From: an uncultured Pelagibacteraceae bacterium
GTDB lineage: Bacteria > Pseudomonadota > Alphaproteobacteria > Pelagibacterales > Pelagibacteraceae
DNA length: 59,318 nt
Direction of reading: 5' to 3'
NCBI GenBank assembly: GCA_902616145.1
Contig: CACMRM010000006.1
Coordinates: 1-59,318 of the forward strand
Shown here: positions 26,691 to 36,513 of the stretch, piece after piece
Layout: each line of letters begins with the position of its first letter
How positions within the stretch are numbered: the first letter of the stretch is position 1
Notes under the pieces: model-generated
What the model was told of the DNA's origin: nothing
What the model saw: the letters and a program-made list of their open reading frames with translations, nothing else
Database searches by the model: none
Translations under genes and position numbers: made by a program

Positions 26691-26970
26691 TTTTATAGAC
26701 TCGATTAGAAATCCAATTATTACAGAAAAAGCGACTATATTGTCCGAACAGAATAAGACTGTATTTAAAGTACATGAAAAAGCTAATAAAAAAAATATTA
26801 AAAAAAATATAGAAAAAATATTTAAAGTGAATGTAACTAAAGTGAATATAATTAACAGAAAAACAAAAATAAAAATTAAACAAGGAAGAAAAACCTACAA
26901 AAGCGGTTACAAAAAAGCGATCGTCACATTAAAAAAAGGCCAAAGTATTGATCTAACAGCTGGGATATAA
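26677..26970 (+). CDS. rplW: 50S ribosomal protein L23
   Basis: 97 residues. IRNPIITEKATILSEQNKTV at the N-terminus and the extended loop KVNIINRKTKIKIKQGRKTY are typical. It sits at the tunnel exit, the docking site for trigger factor and SRP. The start lies inside rplD. Confidence 0.97.
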   Translation: MKKINFIDSIRNPIITEKATILSEQNKTVFKVHEKANKKNIKKNIEKIFKVNVTKVNIINRKTKIKIKQGRKTYKSGYKKAIVTLKKGQSIDLTAGI

Positions 26971-26973
26971 AAT

Positions 26974-27807
26974 ATGACTTTAAAAACTTTTAAACCTTAT
27001 ACTAAATCTACAAGAGGTACCGTCGTAGTTGACAAAAGTGGCTTGTGGAAAGGTGCACCTTACAAACCATTAACAAAAGGTCAAAATTTTACTGGAGGAA
27101 GAAATAACAATGGTAGAATAACATCAAGGCACATAGGCGGCGGATCTAAACACAAATACAGAATTATAGATTTTTATAGAAATAAAAAAAATGTGATTGG
27201 CACTGTTGAAAGAATTGAGTATGACCCTAACAGAACAGCTCATATTGCACTTATTAATTATCAAGATAAAGAAAAAACTTATATTATTTGTCCTCAAGGT
27301 TTAAAAAAAGGTGATAAAATTGAGTCAGGAAAAAACGTAGATATAAAAGTTGGTAATGCCCTACAATTGAGAGATATTCCCCCAGGTACTTCCCTACATA
27401 ATGTGGAGTTAGTTCCAGGGAATGGCGCTAAATTAGCTAGATCAGCAGGCTCATCTGTAACTTTATCAGGTTATGACGGAGATTACGCAATTTTAAGACT
27501 TTCCTCTGGCGAAACAAGAAAAGTAAGTAGTTCATGCAATGCAACAATAGGTGTTGTGTCTAATCAAGATCAAAAAAATATTAAAATTGGTAAAGCAGGC
27601 AGGAATAGATGGAGAGGTAAAAGACCTCAAACAAGAGGTGTAGCAATGAACCCAGTGGACCACCCTCATGGAGGAGGTGAAGGTAAGACCTCTGGAGGTA
27701 GAAGTCCCGTCTCTCCTTGGGGTCAGTCCGCAAAAGGTTTAAAGACAAGAAGACCAAAAAGAAGTGATAAACTAATAATAACAAGAAGAAAGAAGAGAAA
27801 CAAATAA
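26974..27807 (+). CDS. rplB: 50S ribosomal protein L2
   Basis: 277 residues. [20 protein letters not shown], the [20 protein letters not shown] block, and [20 protein letters not shown] with the catalytic-centre-proximal His (DHPHGGGEG). One of the most conserved ribosomal proteins. Overlaps rpsS by one base (TAATG). Confidence 0.99.
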   Translation: MTLKTFKPYTKSTRGTVVVDKSGLWKGAPYKPLTKGQNFTGGRNNNGRITSRHIGGGSKHKYRIIDFYRNKKNVIGTVERIEYDPNRTAHIALINYQDKEKTYIICPQGLKKGDKIESGKNVDIKVGNALQLRDIPPGTSLHNVELVPGNGAKLARSAGSSVTLSGYDGDYAILRLSSGETRKVSSSCNATIGVVSNQDQKNIKIGKAGRNRWRGKRPQTRGVAMNPVDHPHGGGEGKTSGGRSPVSPWGQSAKGLKTRRPKRSDKLIITRRKKRNK

Positions 27808-28127
27808 TGACTAGATCTGTGTGGAAAGGACCATTTGTACATCCAAGTTTATTAAAAAAAATAGATAAACTTAAAAGTGGAACAAATAAAAAACCCATTA
27901 AAACATGGTCCAGAAATTCTACAATTATTCCCGACTTTGTTGGGCACAGTTTCATGATACACAATGGAAAAACTTTTATTCCGATTACTATTTCTGAAGA
28001 AATGGTAGGACATAAATTAGGTGAATTTGCACCTACAAGAACTTTTAAAGGTCACACCCCAGCTGATAAAAAAGCTGCGGCAGTAGCAGCTACAGAAACA
28101 AAACCTGCTGGAGGAGATAAAAAATAA
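27807..28127 (+). CDS. rpsS: 30S ribosomal protein S19 with C-terminal extension
   Basis: 106 residues; the conserved S19 body ([57 protein letters not shown]) ends near residue 83. About 20 extra Ala/Lys/Gly-rich residues follow ([20 protein letters not shown]). Typical S19 is about 92 residues. The tail is low complexity and probably disordered. Overlaps rplV by one base. Confidence 0.97.
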   Translation: MTRSVWKGPFVHPSLLKKIDKLKSGTNKKPIKTWSRNSTIIPDFVGHSFMIHNGKTFIPITISEEMVGHKLGEFAPTRTFKGHTPADKKAAAVAATETKPAGGDKK

Positions 28128-28492
28128 TGGACAAGAACTTATTCGTTAAAGCTGTTAACAAAAATGTAAGATCAAGTCCAAGAAAACTTGCTTTAGTATG
28201 TAATTTCATAAAAGGCAAAAAAGTGGATTTAGCATTAAGGGACTTAATGTTCACAAGAAAAAGAATTGCCAAAGAAGTTACTAAAACAGTAAAATCTGCA
28301 ATATCTAATGCTGAAAATAATAATCAATATGACATTGATAACTTGTTTATTAGAGAGGCATATGTTGGTAAGTCATTAGTTATGAAAAGATATAGACCAA
28401 GGGCGAAAGGTAGAGCAAGTCCAATAAAAAAACCTTTTAGCAGAATTACAATTGTTTTAGAAGAAAAGAAATTAACAAAGGATAAAAAATAA
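28127..28492 (+). CDS. rplV: 50S ribosomal protein L22
   Basis: 121 residues. [20 protein letters not shown] at the N-terminus, the hairpin [20 protein letters not shown] that reaches the exit tunnel, and ITIVLEE at the end. The ATG overlaps the rpsS stop, and the stop overlaps rpsC. Confidence 0.98.
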   Translation: MDKNLFVKAVNKNVRSSPRKLALVCNFIKGKKVDLALRDLMFTRKRIAKEVTKTVKSAISNAENNNQYDIDNLFIREAYVGKSLVMKRYRPRAKGRASPIKKPFSRITIVLEEKKLTKDKK

Positions 28493-29172
28493 TGGGGCAG
28501 AAAATTAATCCAATAGGTCTTAGATTAGGAATAAACAGAGGCTGGGATTCAACATGGTTTGCAAAAAAGAAAGATTTTGGAAGATATTTGATTGAAGATT
28601 TTAAAATTAGAAAATATATCAAAAAAAATATCATTAATTCAGGTGTTTCGGAAATAACAATCGAAAGATCTTCTAAAAAATGTACTGTTTCAATTCATAC
28701 CTCTAGACCTGGTTTTGTTATTGGGAAAAAAGGCGCTGATATTGAAAAAATTAAAAAAAATATTATGAAAATTACAGATAGCGATGTAAATGTAAACATC
28801 AAAGAAATAAAAAAACCCGAATTAAATTCTAGTTTAGTAGCTGAAAATATTGCTCAACAGCTAGTAAAAAGAGTGGCTTATAGAAGAGCAATGAAAAGAG
28901 CAATGCAATCTGCAATGAGACTAAATGCTAAAGGAATTAAAGTTATGGTTAGTGGTAGATTAGCAGGTAACGAAATAGCAAGAACAGAGTGGTTAAGAGA
29001 AGGAAGTATACCTTCTCATACGTTGAGAGCAGATATTGATTATGGGTTTGCAGAGGCATTAACAACTTATGGAATTATTGGTGTCAAAGTTTGGATTTAT
29101 AAAGGAGAATTAATGGCTAAAGACGTAGAGAGAGAGAAGAAAGATAGGGTAAAAAATGCTTCAACCAGTTAG
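28492..29172 (+). CDS. rpsC: 30S ribosomal protein S3
   Basis: 226 residues. [22 protein letters not shown]-domain motif [20 protein letters not shown], and the C-terminal [20 protein letters not shown] block. Forms the mRNA entry site with S4 and S5. Its last 17 bp overlap rplP. Confidence 0.98.
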   Translation: MGQKINPIGLRLGINRGWDSTWFAKKKDFGRYLIEDFKIRKYIKKNIINSGVSEITIERSSKKCTVSIHTSRPGFVIGKKGADIEKIKKNIMKITDSDVNVNIKEIKKPELNSSLVAENIAQQLVKRVAYRRAMKRAMQSAMRLNAKGIKVMVSGRLAGNEIARTEWLREGSIPSHTLRADIDYGFAEALTTYGIIGVKVWIYKGELMAKDVEREKKDRVKNASTS

Positions 29173-29560
29173 AACTAAATTTAGAAAAGCATTTAAAGGA
29201 AGAATTCATGGCGCAGCTTCAAGAGCAGCCAAACTAAACTATGGACAATTTGGTTTGAAAGCGACACAGCCAGAGAGAATAATAGGAAAACAGATTGAAG
29301 CTGCTAGAGTAGCTTTAACGAGATATATGAAAAGGACAGGTAAAGTCTGGACAAGAATTTTTCCTAATATACCTGTTTCTAAAAAACCTACTGAAGTAAG
29401 AATGGGCAAAGGAAAAGGATCGCCAGAGTATTATGCTTGCAGAGTTAAACCAGGTAGAATTATTTTTGAAATAGACGGGGTTAGTGAAGAAATCGCAAGA
29501 GAGGCCTTATATAAAGCCTCTGCGAAATTACCAATTAAAACAAAATTTATTAAAAGGTGA
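29156..29560 (+). CDS. rplP: 50S ribosomal protein L16
   Basis: 134 residues starting [16 protein letters not shown], the invariant L16 start, at an ATG inside the end of rps[21 protein letters not shown] and [20 protein letters not shown] confirm it. Binds near the A-site tRNA. Confidence 0.98.
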   Translation: MLQPVRTKFRKAFKGRIHGAASRAAKLNYGQFGLKATQPERIIGKQIEAARVALTRYMKRTGKVWTRIFPNIPVSKKPTEVRMGKGKGSPEYYACRVKPGRIIFEIDGVSEEIAREALYKASAKLPIKTKFIKR

Positions 29561-29562
29561 TT

Positions 29563-29751
29563 ATGGTAAAGAAAAAAGAAGAAAAAAAATTAACCAAAGA
29601 TCAAGCTGAAAAAAAAATCTTAATGCTAAAAAAAGATTTATTTAACATTAGATTTAAGAAAGTTAACAATCAAATTAACAATGCAGCTCAATACAATCAA
29701 ATTAAAAAAAATATAGCTAGACTTTATACAACAATAAAGAATAACAAATGA
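29563..29751 (+). CDS. rpmC: 50S ribosomal protein L29
   Basis: 62 residues from the ATG at 29563, 2 bp after rplP; a GTG at 29557 inside the rplP stop region is a poor alternative. Two-helix protein; [17 protein letters not shown] matches the L29 core (LRxELFNLRFQ). Overlaps rpsQ (ATGA). Confidence 0.94.
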   Translation: MVKKKEEKKLTKDQAEKKILMLKKDLFNIRFKKVNNQINNAAQYNQIKKNIARLYTTIKNNK

Positions 29752-29975
29752 CAAAAAAAATTTTAAAAGGAATAGTTACCAGCTCAAAAAGCAACAAAAC
29801 AGTTGTTGTAGAAGTTACGAGAAAATTTAAACACCCTTTTTATGAAAAAATTATTAAAAGATCAAAAAAATATCATGCACATGATGAAAAAAATAAATTT
29901 AAAGAGGGAGAAGAGGTCAAAATAATAGAGTGTAAACCTTTTTCAAAAAAGAAAACTTGGCAGGTAGTAGAATAA
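29748..29975 (+). CDS. rpsQ: 30S ribosomal protein S17
   Basis: 75 residues. [20 protein letters not shown] and [19 protein letters not shown], then [19 protein letters not shown], fit the OB-fold S17 family. Coupled to rpmC (ATGA) and rplN (TAATG). Confidence 0.97.
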   Translation: MTKKILKGIVTSSKSNKTVVVEVTRKFKHPFYEKIIKRSKKYHAHDEKNKFKEGEEVKIIECKPFSKKKTWQVVE

Positions 29976-30343
29976 TGATTCAAATACAAACTGAACTAAC
30001 AGTTGCAGATAATACAGGAGCTAAACGAGTTGAGTGTATTAAAGTGTTAGGAGGATCTAAGAGAAGATATGCATCTGTTGGAGACATTATTGTAATAAGT
30101 GTGAAAGATGCTATTCCAAAGGGAAAAGTAAAAAAGGGATCAGTCCATAAAGCAGTGGTGGTGAGAACTAGAAAGGAAATTTTTAGAAATGATGGATCAA
30201 AAGTTCAATTTGATAATAATGCAGTTGTTCTTACGGACGATAAAGGCGAACCTATAGGTACTAGAATTTTCGGTCCTGTCACGAGAGAATTGAGGTTAAG
30301 AGGACATACAAAAATAATTTCTTTAGCACCGGAGGTATTATAA
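29975..30343 (+). CDS. rplN: 50S ribosomal protein L14
   Basis: 122 residues from the ATG at 29975, the exact usual length. [40 protein letters not shown] and the C-terminal [20 protein letters not shown] are standard. Longer frames upstream lie within rpsQ and are rejected. Overlaps rplX (TAATG). Confidence 0.98.
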   Translation: MIQIQTELTVADNTGAKRVECIKVLGGSKRRYASVGDIIVISVKDAIPKGKVKKGSVHKAVVVRTRKEIFRNDGSKVQFDNNAVVLTDDKGEPIGTRIFGPVTRELRLRGHTKIISLAPEVL

Positions 30344-30600
30344 TGATGAATTTAAAAAAGGGAACGCAGGTAAAAGTTTTATCAGGCAAAGATAAAGGTA
30401 AAACGGGTGAGATACTTGAGATAAATAGAAGACTAGGAAAAATTAAAATTAAAGCTATCGGCATGATTAAAAGACATGTTAAACCCACTAAAGAGAATAA
30501 AGGTGGCATAATTTCTAAAGAAAGCTTTATTGATCAATCAAACGTTAAAAGTATTGATGAAAAAAAAGAAAAAAAAGAAAAAAAAGTAGGTAAAAAATGA
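30343..30600 (+). CDS. rplX: 50S ribosomal protein L24 (short)
   Basis: 85 residues versus about 104 in E. coli. KOW motif GTQVKVLSGKDKGKTGEILE, then IGMIKRHVKPTKENKGGIIS. The tail is a run of Lys/Glu repeats ([12 protein letters not shown]). An assembly initiator of the 50S subunit. Overlaps rplE (ATGA). Confidence 0.96.
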   Translation: MMNLKKGTQVKVLSGKDKGKTGEILEINRRLGKIKIKAIGMIKRHVKPTKENKGGIISKESFIDQSNVKSIDEKKEKKEKKVGKK

Positions 30601-31148
30601 CACCAAGACTTAAAACAACATATGAAAAAGAAATAATAAGTAAATTAATGAGCAAATTGTCATTAAAGAATAAACATCAAGTTCCTAAATTAGAAAAAAT
30701 AGTACTTAATATGGGATTAGGAGAAGACGCCTCTGATAGCAAAAAAATGAAGGCATGCTTAGATGACATGGCTTTGATCTCTGGTCAAAAGCCAATAATT
30801 ACTAAATTTAAGAAGTCTATTTCGAATTTTAAGACAAGAAAAGGTTCAAATGCTGGTGTTAAAGTAACTTTGCGATCTTATAAGATGTATGAGTTTATAG
30901 ATAGACTTGTTAATATTGCTTTACCAAGAGTTAAAGATTTTAGAGGTTTATCTTCTAAGGGCATAGACAGTAGCAACAACTTCTCTTTTGGGATTAAAGA
31001 ACACATCGTTTTTCCAGAAGTTAATTTCGATAAAGTTGATAAAATAAGAGGATTGGATATTACAATCGTAATTTCAAGCAACAACAGGGAGGGTGCCTTA
31101 GAACTTTTAAAAGAGTTTAACTTTCCTATTAATCAAAATAAAAACTGA
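30597..31148 (+). CDS. rplE: 50S ribosomal protein L5
   Basis: 183 residues. [40 protein letters not shown] and the [10 protein letters not shown] block are diagnostic. Binds 5S rRNA with L18. rpsN follows after 10 bp. Confidence 0.98.
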   Translation: MTPRLKTTYEKEIISKLMSKLSLKNKHQVPKLEKIVLNMGLGEDASDSKKMKACLDDMALISGQKPIITKFKKSISNFKTRKGSNAGVKVTLRSYKMYEFIDRLVNIALPRVKDFRGLSSKGIDSSNNFSFGIKEHIVFPEVNFDKVDKIRGLDITIVISSNNREGALELLKEFNFPINQNKN

Positions 31149-31158
31149 GGTTATTTTT

Positions 31159-31464
31159 ATGGCAAAAACAAGCGCAATACAGAAGAATTTAAAAAGAATT
31201 AAATTAGTAAAAAAATATTCAAAAAAGAGAGCAGCTCTAAAAAAAATTATTAATAATAGAAAACTAGAGCTATCTGAAAGATTTGAAGCTCAACTTAAAT
31301 TAAATAAGCTACCTAAAAATTCTTCAAAGATAAGAATTAGAAACCGTTGCGAAATTTCTGGTAGACCGCACGGAGTTTATAGAAAATTAAAAATATCAAG
31401 AATTGCGCTAAGAGATATGGCTTCTTCTGGTAAAATTCCTGGAATAACTAAATCAAGCTGGTAG
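31159..31464 (+). CDS. rpsN: 30S ribosomal protein S14
   Basis: 101 residues, the long zinc-free form with a single Cys. Ends [41 protein letters not shown]. Eight bases separate it from rpsH, including the run GGAGGA as a clear Shine-Dalgarno. Confidence 0.98.
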   Translation: MAKTSAIQKNLKRIKLVKKYSKKRAALKKIINNRKLELSERFEAQLKLNKLPKNSSKIRIRNRCEISGRPHGVYRKLKISRIALRDMASSGKIPGITKSSW

Positions 31465-31471
31465 GAGGAAT

Positions 31472-31870
31472 ATGACATTTACAGACCCAATTGGAGATAT
31501 GTTTTCAAGAATAAGAAACGGTCAAATGAGATTTTTAAATTCGGTAAGAATACCCTCATCAAATTTTAGAAAAAATATTTTAGAAATTCTTAAGAGAGAG
31601 GGATATATCAAAGATTATTTTATTGACAAATCAGAAAATAATAAAACAAGTCTCAAAGTTACTTTAAAGTATTACGAGGGCGACCCAGTAATTAAAGAAA
31701 TAAAAAGAATTTCTAAACCAGGAAGAAGAGTTTATTCTAGAGCCACAAGTATACCTAAAGTAATGAATGGACTCGGATTGGCTATTTTATCTACTCCAAA
31801 GGGAGTGATGAGTGATACTGAAGCTAGAAAACAAAATATAGGCGGTGAAATAATTTGTAGGATTTTTTAA
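31472..31870 (+). CDS. rpsH: 30S ribosomal protein S8
   Basis: 132 residues. DPIGDMFSRIRNGQMRFLNS at the start, RRVYSRATSIPKVMNGLGLA and STPKGVMSDTEARKQNIGGE at the end. In E. coli S8 is the spc-operon repressor. Preceded by a good GGAGGA ribosome-binding site; overlaps rplF (TAATG). Confidence 0.98.
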   Translation: MTFTDPIGDMFSRIRNGQMRFLNSVRIPSSNFRKNILEILKREGYIKDYFIDKSENNKTSLKVTLKYYEGDPVIKEIKRISKPGRRVYSRATSIPKVMNGLGLAILSTPKGVMSDTEARKQNIGGEIICRIF

Positions 31871-32412
31871 TGTCTAAAATTGGAAAAAAAAAGATAGTTG
31901 TGCCAAAAGACTCCTCAGTAAAAATAGAAGGAGAGAATGTAACTATTAGTGGTCCAAAAGGAACCAAAAAATTGACTATTAATGATAAAATTTTCTCTTC
32001 CCAAATGACTGAGAGTGAATTTCATATTAAACCTCTAGAAAAGAAAATAGATAAGAAAACTTCCATTCTATGGGGCACATATAGAAGTTTAGTAAACAAT
32101 GCTGTTACCGGTGTATCAGTAGGACATGAAAAAATCTTGGAATTAAATGGAGTAGGTTTTAGAGCAAACCTAAAAGGTGAGTTATTAAACTTACAGATTG
32201 GTTTTAGTCATGATGTAAATTTTAAAATACCAAAAGAAATTAAAGTTGTTGTTGAGAAACAAACAGTTATTAAAATTAACGGTGTAGACAAAGAATTAGT
32301 TGCAAAGATTGCTGCTGATATAAAAGGATTAAAACCTGTAGAGCCTTATAAAGCGAAGGGTATAAAAGAGAGAGGTCAATTTGTTCTCAGAAAAGAGGGT
32401 AAAAAGAAATAA
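31870..32412 (+). CDS. rplF: 50S ribosomal protein L6
   Basis: 180 residues. [40 protein letters not shown], and the C-terminal signature [20 protein letters not shown]. Located near the GTPase centre. Overlaps rplR (TAATG). Confidence 0.98.
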   Translation: MSKIGKKKIVVPKDSSVKIEGENVTISGPKGTKKLTINDKIFSSQMTESEFHIKPLEKKIDKKTSILWGTYRSLVNNAVTGVSVGHEKILELNGVGFRANLKGELLNLQIGFSHDVNFKIPKEIKVVVEKQTVIKINGVDKELVAKIAADIKGLKPVEPYKAKGIKERGQFVLRKEGKKK

Positions 32413-32765
32413 TGAAAAAAAGAAGCAATGTTATAACAAGAAAGTTAAGAAATAGAAAAAAACTTAAAAAGGTAAATTTTGATAGGTTTAGGATATCTGT
32501 ATCAAAATCTTTAAATAATTTATCTGCTCAAATTATAGACGATAAACAAAAAAAGACTCTAGTTTCCGCTTCATCCAATGAGAAAGATATAAAATTAAAA
32601 AAAGTAAAAAAAATTGAAAAATCATCTTTGATAGGAGAAATTCTAGCAAAAAGGGCTAAAGAAAAAAATATTAATAAGGTATATTTTGATAGAGGTGAGT
32701 ATAAATATCATGGAAGATTAAAAGTTTTTGCTGAAACACTTAGAAAAAATGGATTAAAATTTTAA
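32412..32765 (+). CDS. rplR: 50S ribosomal protein L18
   Basis: 117 residues. RLRVFRSNKH-type core appears as [20 protein letters not shown]; the C-terminal [20 protein letters not shown] is diagnostic (usual FDRGGxxYHGRVKALAE). Binds 5S rRNA. One base separates it from rpsE. Confidence 0.96.
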   Translation: MKKRSNVITRKLRNRKKLKKVNFDRFRISVSKSLNNLSAQIIDDKQKKTLVSASSNEKDIKLKKVKKIEKSSLIGEILAKRAKEKNINKVYFDRGEYKYHGRLKVFAETLRKNGLKF

Positions 32766-32766
32766 T

Positions 32767-33285
32767 ATGTCAGAAAATAAAAAAACAGAAAATGAATTAA
32801 AAGAAAAGCTCGTAGCAATTAATAGAATAACAAAAGTTGTTAAAGGTGGACGAAGATTTGGCTTTGCCGCTTTAGTTGTTGTCGGTAATCAAAAAGGTTC
32901 GATAGGAATAGGTCAAGGTAAATCTAAACAGGTTCCAGATGCGATTAAAAAAGCTACAGAGGTTGCTAAAAGGAGTTTAGTTAAAATTCCTCTTAAGGAG
33001 GGGAGGACATTGCATCACGATGTAAAAGGCAAAAATGGTTCTGGGAAAGTTTTTCTTAGAGCTGCACCAGCTGGTACAGGTATTATAGCAGGAGGAGCTA
33101 TAAGATCTGTTTGTGAAGTTCTTGGCATTCAGGACGTAGTCGCTAAGTCACTTGGATCTGCTAATCCCCATAATGTTCTCAAAGCCTGTGTAAATGGTTT
33201 AAGATCACAAAATTCTCCTAAAATTTTATCTTTAATAAGAGGAAAAAAAATTTCAGAAATAGTTTCTAAAAGGGAGTCTGATTAA
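32767..33285 (+). CDS. rpsE: 30S ribosomal protein S5
   Basis: 172 residues. [60 protein letters not shown] and [18 protein letters not shown] are the S5 core. rpmD (L30) usually follows in spc operons but here rplO starts on the rpsE stop (TAATG), leaving no room for it. Confidence 0.98.
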   Translation: MSENKKTENELKEKLVAINRITKVVKGGRRFGFAALVVVGNQKGSIGIGQGKSKQVPDAIKKATEVAKRSLVKIPLKEGRTLHHDVKGKNGSGKVFLRAAPAGTGIIAGGAIRSVCEVLGIQDVVAKSLGSANPHNVLKACVNGLRSQNSPKILSLIRGKKISEIVSKRESD

Positions 33286-33734
33286 TGGAACTTAACAAAT
33301 TAAAAAAAACAAACAAAAAAAAAATTAGACTCGGTAGAGGAATAGGCTCTGGTAAGGGCAAAACTTCAGCACGAGGACATAAAGGTCAAAAATCAAGGTC
33401 CGGAGTAGCAATTAAAAGTTTTGAAGGAGGTCAAATGCCTCTTTATAGAAGATTGCCAAAAAGGGGCTTCAAATCACTAAAGAAAAATAATACTGCAGTA
33501 TTAAATTTAGACAAATTACAGAAAATTATTGAAAATAAAAAAGATGTTGGATTAAATTTAGATATAAAAGTACTAAAAGATAAAAAATTACTTAATAAAA
33601 AATACGATAAATTAAAAATACTTGGCTCAGGAGAGATAAAAAAACAAATTCAGATTTCAGCACATTTTGCTTCAAAGCAAGCCTTATCTAAAATTGAGAA
33701 AGCTGGAGGTAAAATTAATATAGTAAAAAAGTAA
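33285..33734 (+). CDS. rplO: 50S ribosomal protein L15
   Basis: 149 residues. RLGRGIGSGKGKTSARGHKG, SGVAIKSFEGGQMPLYRRLP and KRGFK at the N-terminus; C-terminal ISAHFASKQALSKIEKAGGK. Coupled to rpsE; secY follows after 6 bp. Confidence 0.98.
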   Translation: MELNKLKKTNKKKIRLGRGIGSGKGKTSARGHKGQKSRSGVAIKSFEGGQMPLYRRLPKRGFKSLKKNNTAVLNLDKLQKIIENKKDVGLNLDIKVLKDKKLLNKKYDKLKILGSGEIKKQIQISAHFASKQALSKIEKAGGKINIVKK

Positions 33735-33740
33735 TAACTT

Positions 33741-35045
33741 ATGTCTAGTGAAACAATGAATACAGCTGGTGCTTTCAGCCAAGCAAAAGACCTAAAAAAT
33801 AGAATTCTTTTTACTATTTTAATTTTAATTGTTTATAGGCTTGGCACTTATGTTCCCTTAGCAGGGATTGATCCACAAGCTCTTAAAGAAATCATGGCCA
33901 CAAGTCAGAAAGGGCTTTTGGGAATGTTCAATATGTTTTCTGGGGGAGCTGTAACTAGAATGGCAATTTTCGCTTTAGGGATAATGCCATATATATCTTC
34001 CGCTATTATTGTTCAATTGCTTACAGGTGTATCTGACTACTTTAAAAATTTGAAAGAGCAAGGTGAGATTGGAAGAAAACAAATTACTCAAATTACAAGA
34101 TATGGAACAGTCTTGATATCTTGTTTACAAGGTTATGGAGTTGCTGTCGGATTAGAAAACGCTGGAAATATAGTAATAGAACCTGGAACTTCTTTTAGAT
34201 TAATTACTACAGTTTCTTTAGTTGCAGGAACAACATTATTAATGTGGTTGGGAGAACAAATTACTTTAAGAGGTGTAGGAAACGGTATTTCTTTAATAAT
34301 TTTTTCAGGTATTGTAGCAGAAATTCCAAGAGCACTTGCCTCAACTTTTGAATTAGGAAGAACAGGTGCTCTATCTGCTGTAATGATTGTAGGAATTTTT
34401 GTTTTGGTAATTTTAACAGTTCTATTTATTGTTTTTTTTGAGAGAGCTATGAGAAAAATATTAATAAATTATCCCAAAAGACAAGTAGGCAATAAAATGT
34501 ACGGTGGTGAATCTTCTCATTTGCCCTTAAAAATTAATACAGCAGGAGTAATACCAGCAATTTTTGCTTCTGCACTATTATTATTACCTGTTACTGTTTC
34601 TAATTTCGGTTTTGCTGACTCTGATACGTTTATTAAAATTTCATCGATGTTCACTCAAGGCCAGCCCATGTATATGCTCCTATATGCATCTGGGATTATT
34701 TTTTTCGCATTTTTTTACACATCTATAGTTTTCAATCCAAAAGAAACTGCTGAAAATTTAAGAAAATATGGGGGTTATATTCCTGGAATAAGACCTGGAG
34801 AAAGAACTGCAGAATATATAGAGACAATATTAACTCGTTTAACAACTGTGGGTGCTCTTTATTTGACTTTTGTTTGTTTGATGCCAGAGTTTTTAATTGC
34901 AAAATATCCGATACCTTTTTATTTAGGAGGAACATCAATTTTAATTGTTGTAGTAGTGGCTATGGATACAGTTACCCAAGTTCAAACAAGATTAATGAGC
35001 TCTCAATATGAATCGTTAATAAAAAAAACAAAATTTGGTAAGTAG
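33741..35045 (+). CDS. secY: Preprotein translocase subunit SecY
   Basis: 434 residues with ten predicted transmembrane segments. RILFTILILIVYRLGTYVPL at TM1, a plug region GLLGMFNMFSGGAVTRMAIF, TM5-6 loop with YPKRQVG, and GIRPGERTAEYIETILTRLT in the cytosolic loop before TM9. Forms the protein-conducting channel with SecE (10884). Located in the spc operon as usual. Confidence 0.99.
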   Translation: MSSETMNTAGAFSQAKDLKNRILFTILILIVYRLGTYVPLAGIDPQALKEIMATSQKGLLGMFNMFSGGAVTRMAIFALGIMPYISSAIIVQLLTGVSDYFKNLKEQGEIGRKQITQITRYGTVLISCLQGYGVAVGLENAGNIVIEPGTSFRLITTVSLVAGTTLLMWLGEQITLRGVGNGISLIIFSGIVAEIPRALASTFELGRTGALSAVMIVGIFVLVILTVLFIVFFERAMRKILINYPKRQVGNKMYGGESSHLPLKINTAGVIPAIFASALLLLPVTVSNFGFADSDTFIKISSMFTQGQPMYMLLYASGIIFFAFFYTSIVFNPKETAENLRKYGGYIPGIRPGERTAEYIETILTRLTTVGALYLTFVCLMPEFLIAKYPIPFYLGGTSILIVVVVAMDTVTQVQTRLMSSQYESLIKKTKFGK

Positions 35046-35051
35046 GGAGTA

Positions 35052-35624
35052 ATGAATATTGTCATTTTCGGCCCACCGGGTGCAGGTAAAGGAACCCAAT
35101 CAAAGTTTTTAGTTCAAAAATTCAATTTAAATCAATTATCTACAGGAGATTTATTAAGAAAAGAAATTAAAAATAATACAGATTTAGGAAAAAAAATTTC
35201 CTCAATTATAAATTCTGGTGAATTAGTTTCAGACGAGATAGTTGGCAATTTGATAGAAAAATTTATTTCAGATGAAAAAGTTAAAAATAATATTATTTTT
35301 GATGGTTATCCAAGAACCTTAAATCAAGCAAAAAACCTAGAAGAATTATTAAAAAAAAATAACCAAAAAATTGATATTGTATTAAAATTATCTGTAAGTT
35401 TAGAAATAGTAAAAAAAAGAATCTCTGAAAGAAAAAATCAAGAAAAAAGAGCTGATGATAATGAAGAAATAGCGATAAAAAGATATAAAACTTATGAACA
35501 ATCTTCCGCACAAGTCTTGGAACATTATAAGCAATTGAATTTACTTAAGATAGTAAATGGTGAAGCAAGCATATCAGAAATAAATACTGAAATTAGCGGC
35601 TTAATTGAAGCTATCAAGGGTTGA
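35052..35624 (+). CDS. adk: Adenylate kinase (short-LID form)
   Basis: 190 residues. P-loop GPPGAGKGTQ at 7-16, LSTGDLLRKEI, the AMP-site FDGYPRTLNQAKNLEE, and a short LID (SERKNQEKRADDNEEIAIKR), which lacks the zinc-finger-like insertion of the long form. Interconverts ATP + AMP and 2 ADP. Position between secY and rpsM is the common one. Confidence 0.97.
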   Translation: MNIVIFGPPGAGKGTQSKFLVQKFNLNQLSTGDLLRKEIKNNTDLGKKISSIINSGELVSDEIVGNLIEKFISDEKVKNNIIFDGYPRTLNQAKNLEELLKKNNQKIDIVLKLSVSLEIVKKRISERKNQEKRADDNEEIAIKRYKTYEQSSAQVLEHYKQLNLLKIVNGEASISEINTEISGLIEAIKG

Positions 35625-35677
35625 CTTTAAATGATTACACAATATAAATACGCAGGAAAACTTAAACTCATTAATTT

Positions 35678-36061
35678 ATGGCTCGTATAGCAGGAATAAA
35701 CATTCCACAGAATAAAGTTGTTAGTATAGCCTTAACATACATTCATGGAATTGGTCCTCATGCTTCAAAAAAGATTTGTGAGAAATTAAACATTTCTTCT
35801 ATAAAAAGAGTTAACGAGTTATCCGAGGAAGAAGTTTTAAAAATTAGAGAATTTATTGACGCTAATCATAAAGTAGAAGGAGATCTGAGAAGAGAAGTTT
35901 CAGTCAATATAAAACGGTTAGTTGATTTAGCTTGTTATAGGGGAATTAGACACAAAAAAAAATTACCAGTCCGAGGTCAAAGAACTCAGTGCAATGCTAG
36001 AACACGTAAAGGTAAAGCTATAGCTATAGCAGGAAAAAAATTAACTCCTCTTAAGAAATAA
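35678..36061 (+). CDS. rpsM: 30S ribosomal protein S13
   Basis: 127 residues. [38 protein letters not shown] and the C-terminal [20 protein letters not shown]. Bridges 30S head and 50S. There is no rpmJ (L36) between secY and rpsM, in line with most alphaproteobacteria, where it lies elsewhere. Confidence 0.98.
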   Translation: MARIAGINIPQNKVVSIALTYIHGIGPHASKKICEKLNISSIKRVNELSEEEVLKIREFIDANHKVEGDLRREVSVNIKRLVDLACYRGIRHKKKLPVRGQRTQCNARTRKGKAIAIAGKKLTPLKK

Positions 36062-36066
36062 TTTGA

Positions 36067-36513
36067 ATGAATAAAAAAAAAGAGAAAGTAGAAAAAAAAA
36101 TCGAAGAAAAAAAAATAGATGCTAAAAAAGTAAGCACTTTTAAAAAAAAGAAAAAAGTAAAAAAAAATATTACTTCAGGTATTGCTTACGTTTACTCAAC
36201 ATTCAATAACACAATTATTTCTATTGCAGATGAAAATGGAAATGTTGTCTCCTGGTCGTCAGCTGGATCAAAAGGGTTTAAAGGATCAAGAAAATCAACT
36301 CCCTACGCTGCTCAAGTGGCAGCAGACGATGCTGGAGCTAAAGCATTTGAACAAGGTTTAAGAACTTTGACAGTTCAGGTAAAAGGACCAGGATCAGGTA
36401 GAGAGACAGCTCTGAGATCTTTACAGTCAAGAGGTTTTAAAATTTTATCAATAAAAGACACAACACCAATGCCGCACAATGGGGCGAGGCCACCAAAAAG
36501 AAGGAGAGTATAA
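36067..36513 (+). CDS. rpsK: 30S ribosomal protein S11 with Lys-rich N-terminal extension
   Basis: 148 residues versus about 129 normally. The conserved body starts near residue 33 ([20 protein letters not shown]) and continues [40 protein letters not shown] and [14 protein letters not shown]. The extra N-terminus is almost only Lys/Glu. No downstream ATG would give the standard start, so the extension is probably real. Overlaps rpoA (TAATG). Confidence 0.97.
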   Translation: MNKKKEKVEKKIEEKKIDAKKVSTFKKKKKVKKNITSGIAYVYSTFNNTIISIADENGNVVSWSSAGSKGFKGSRKSTPYAAQVAADDAGAKAFEQGLRTLTVQVKGPGSGRETALRSLQSRGFKILSIKDTTPMPHNGARPPKRRRV

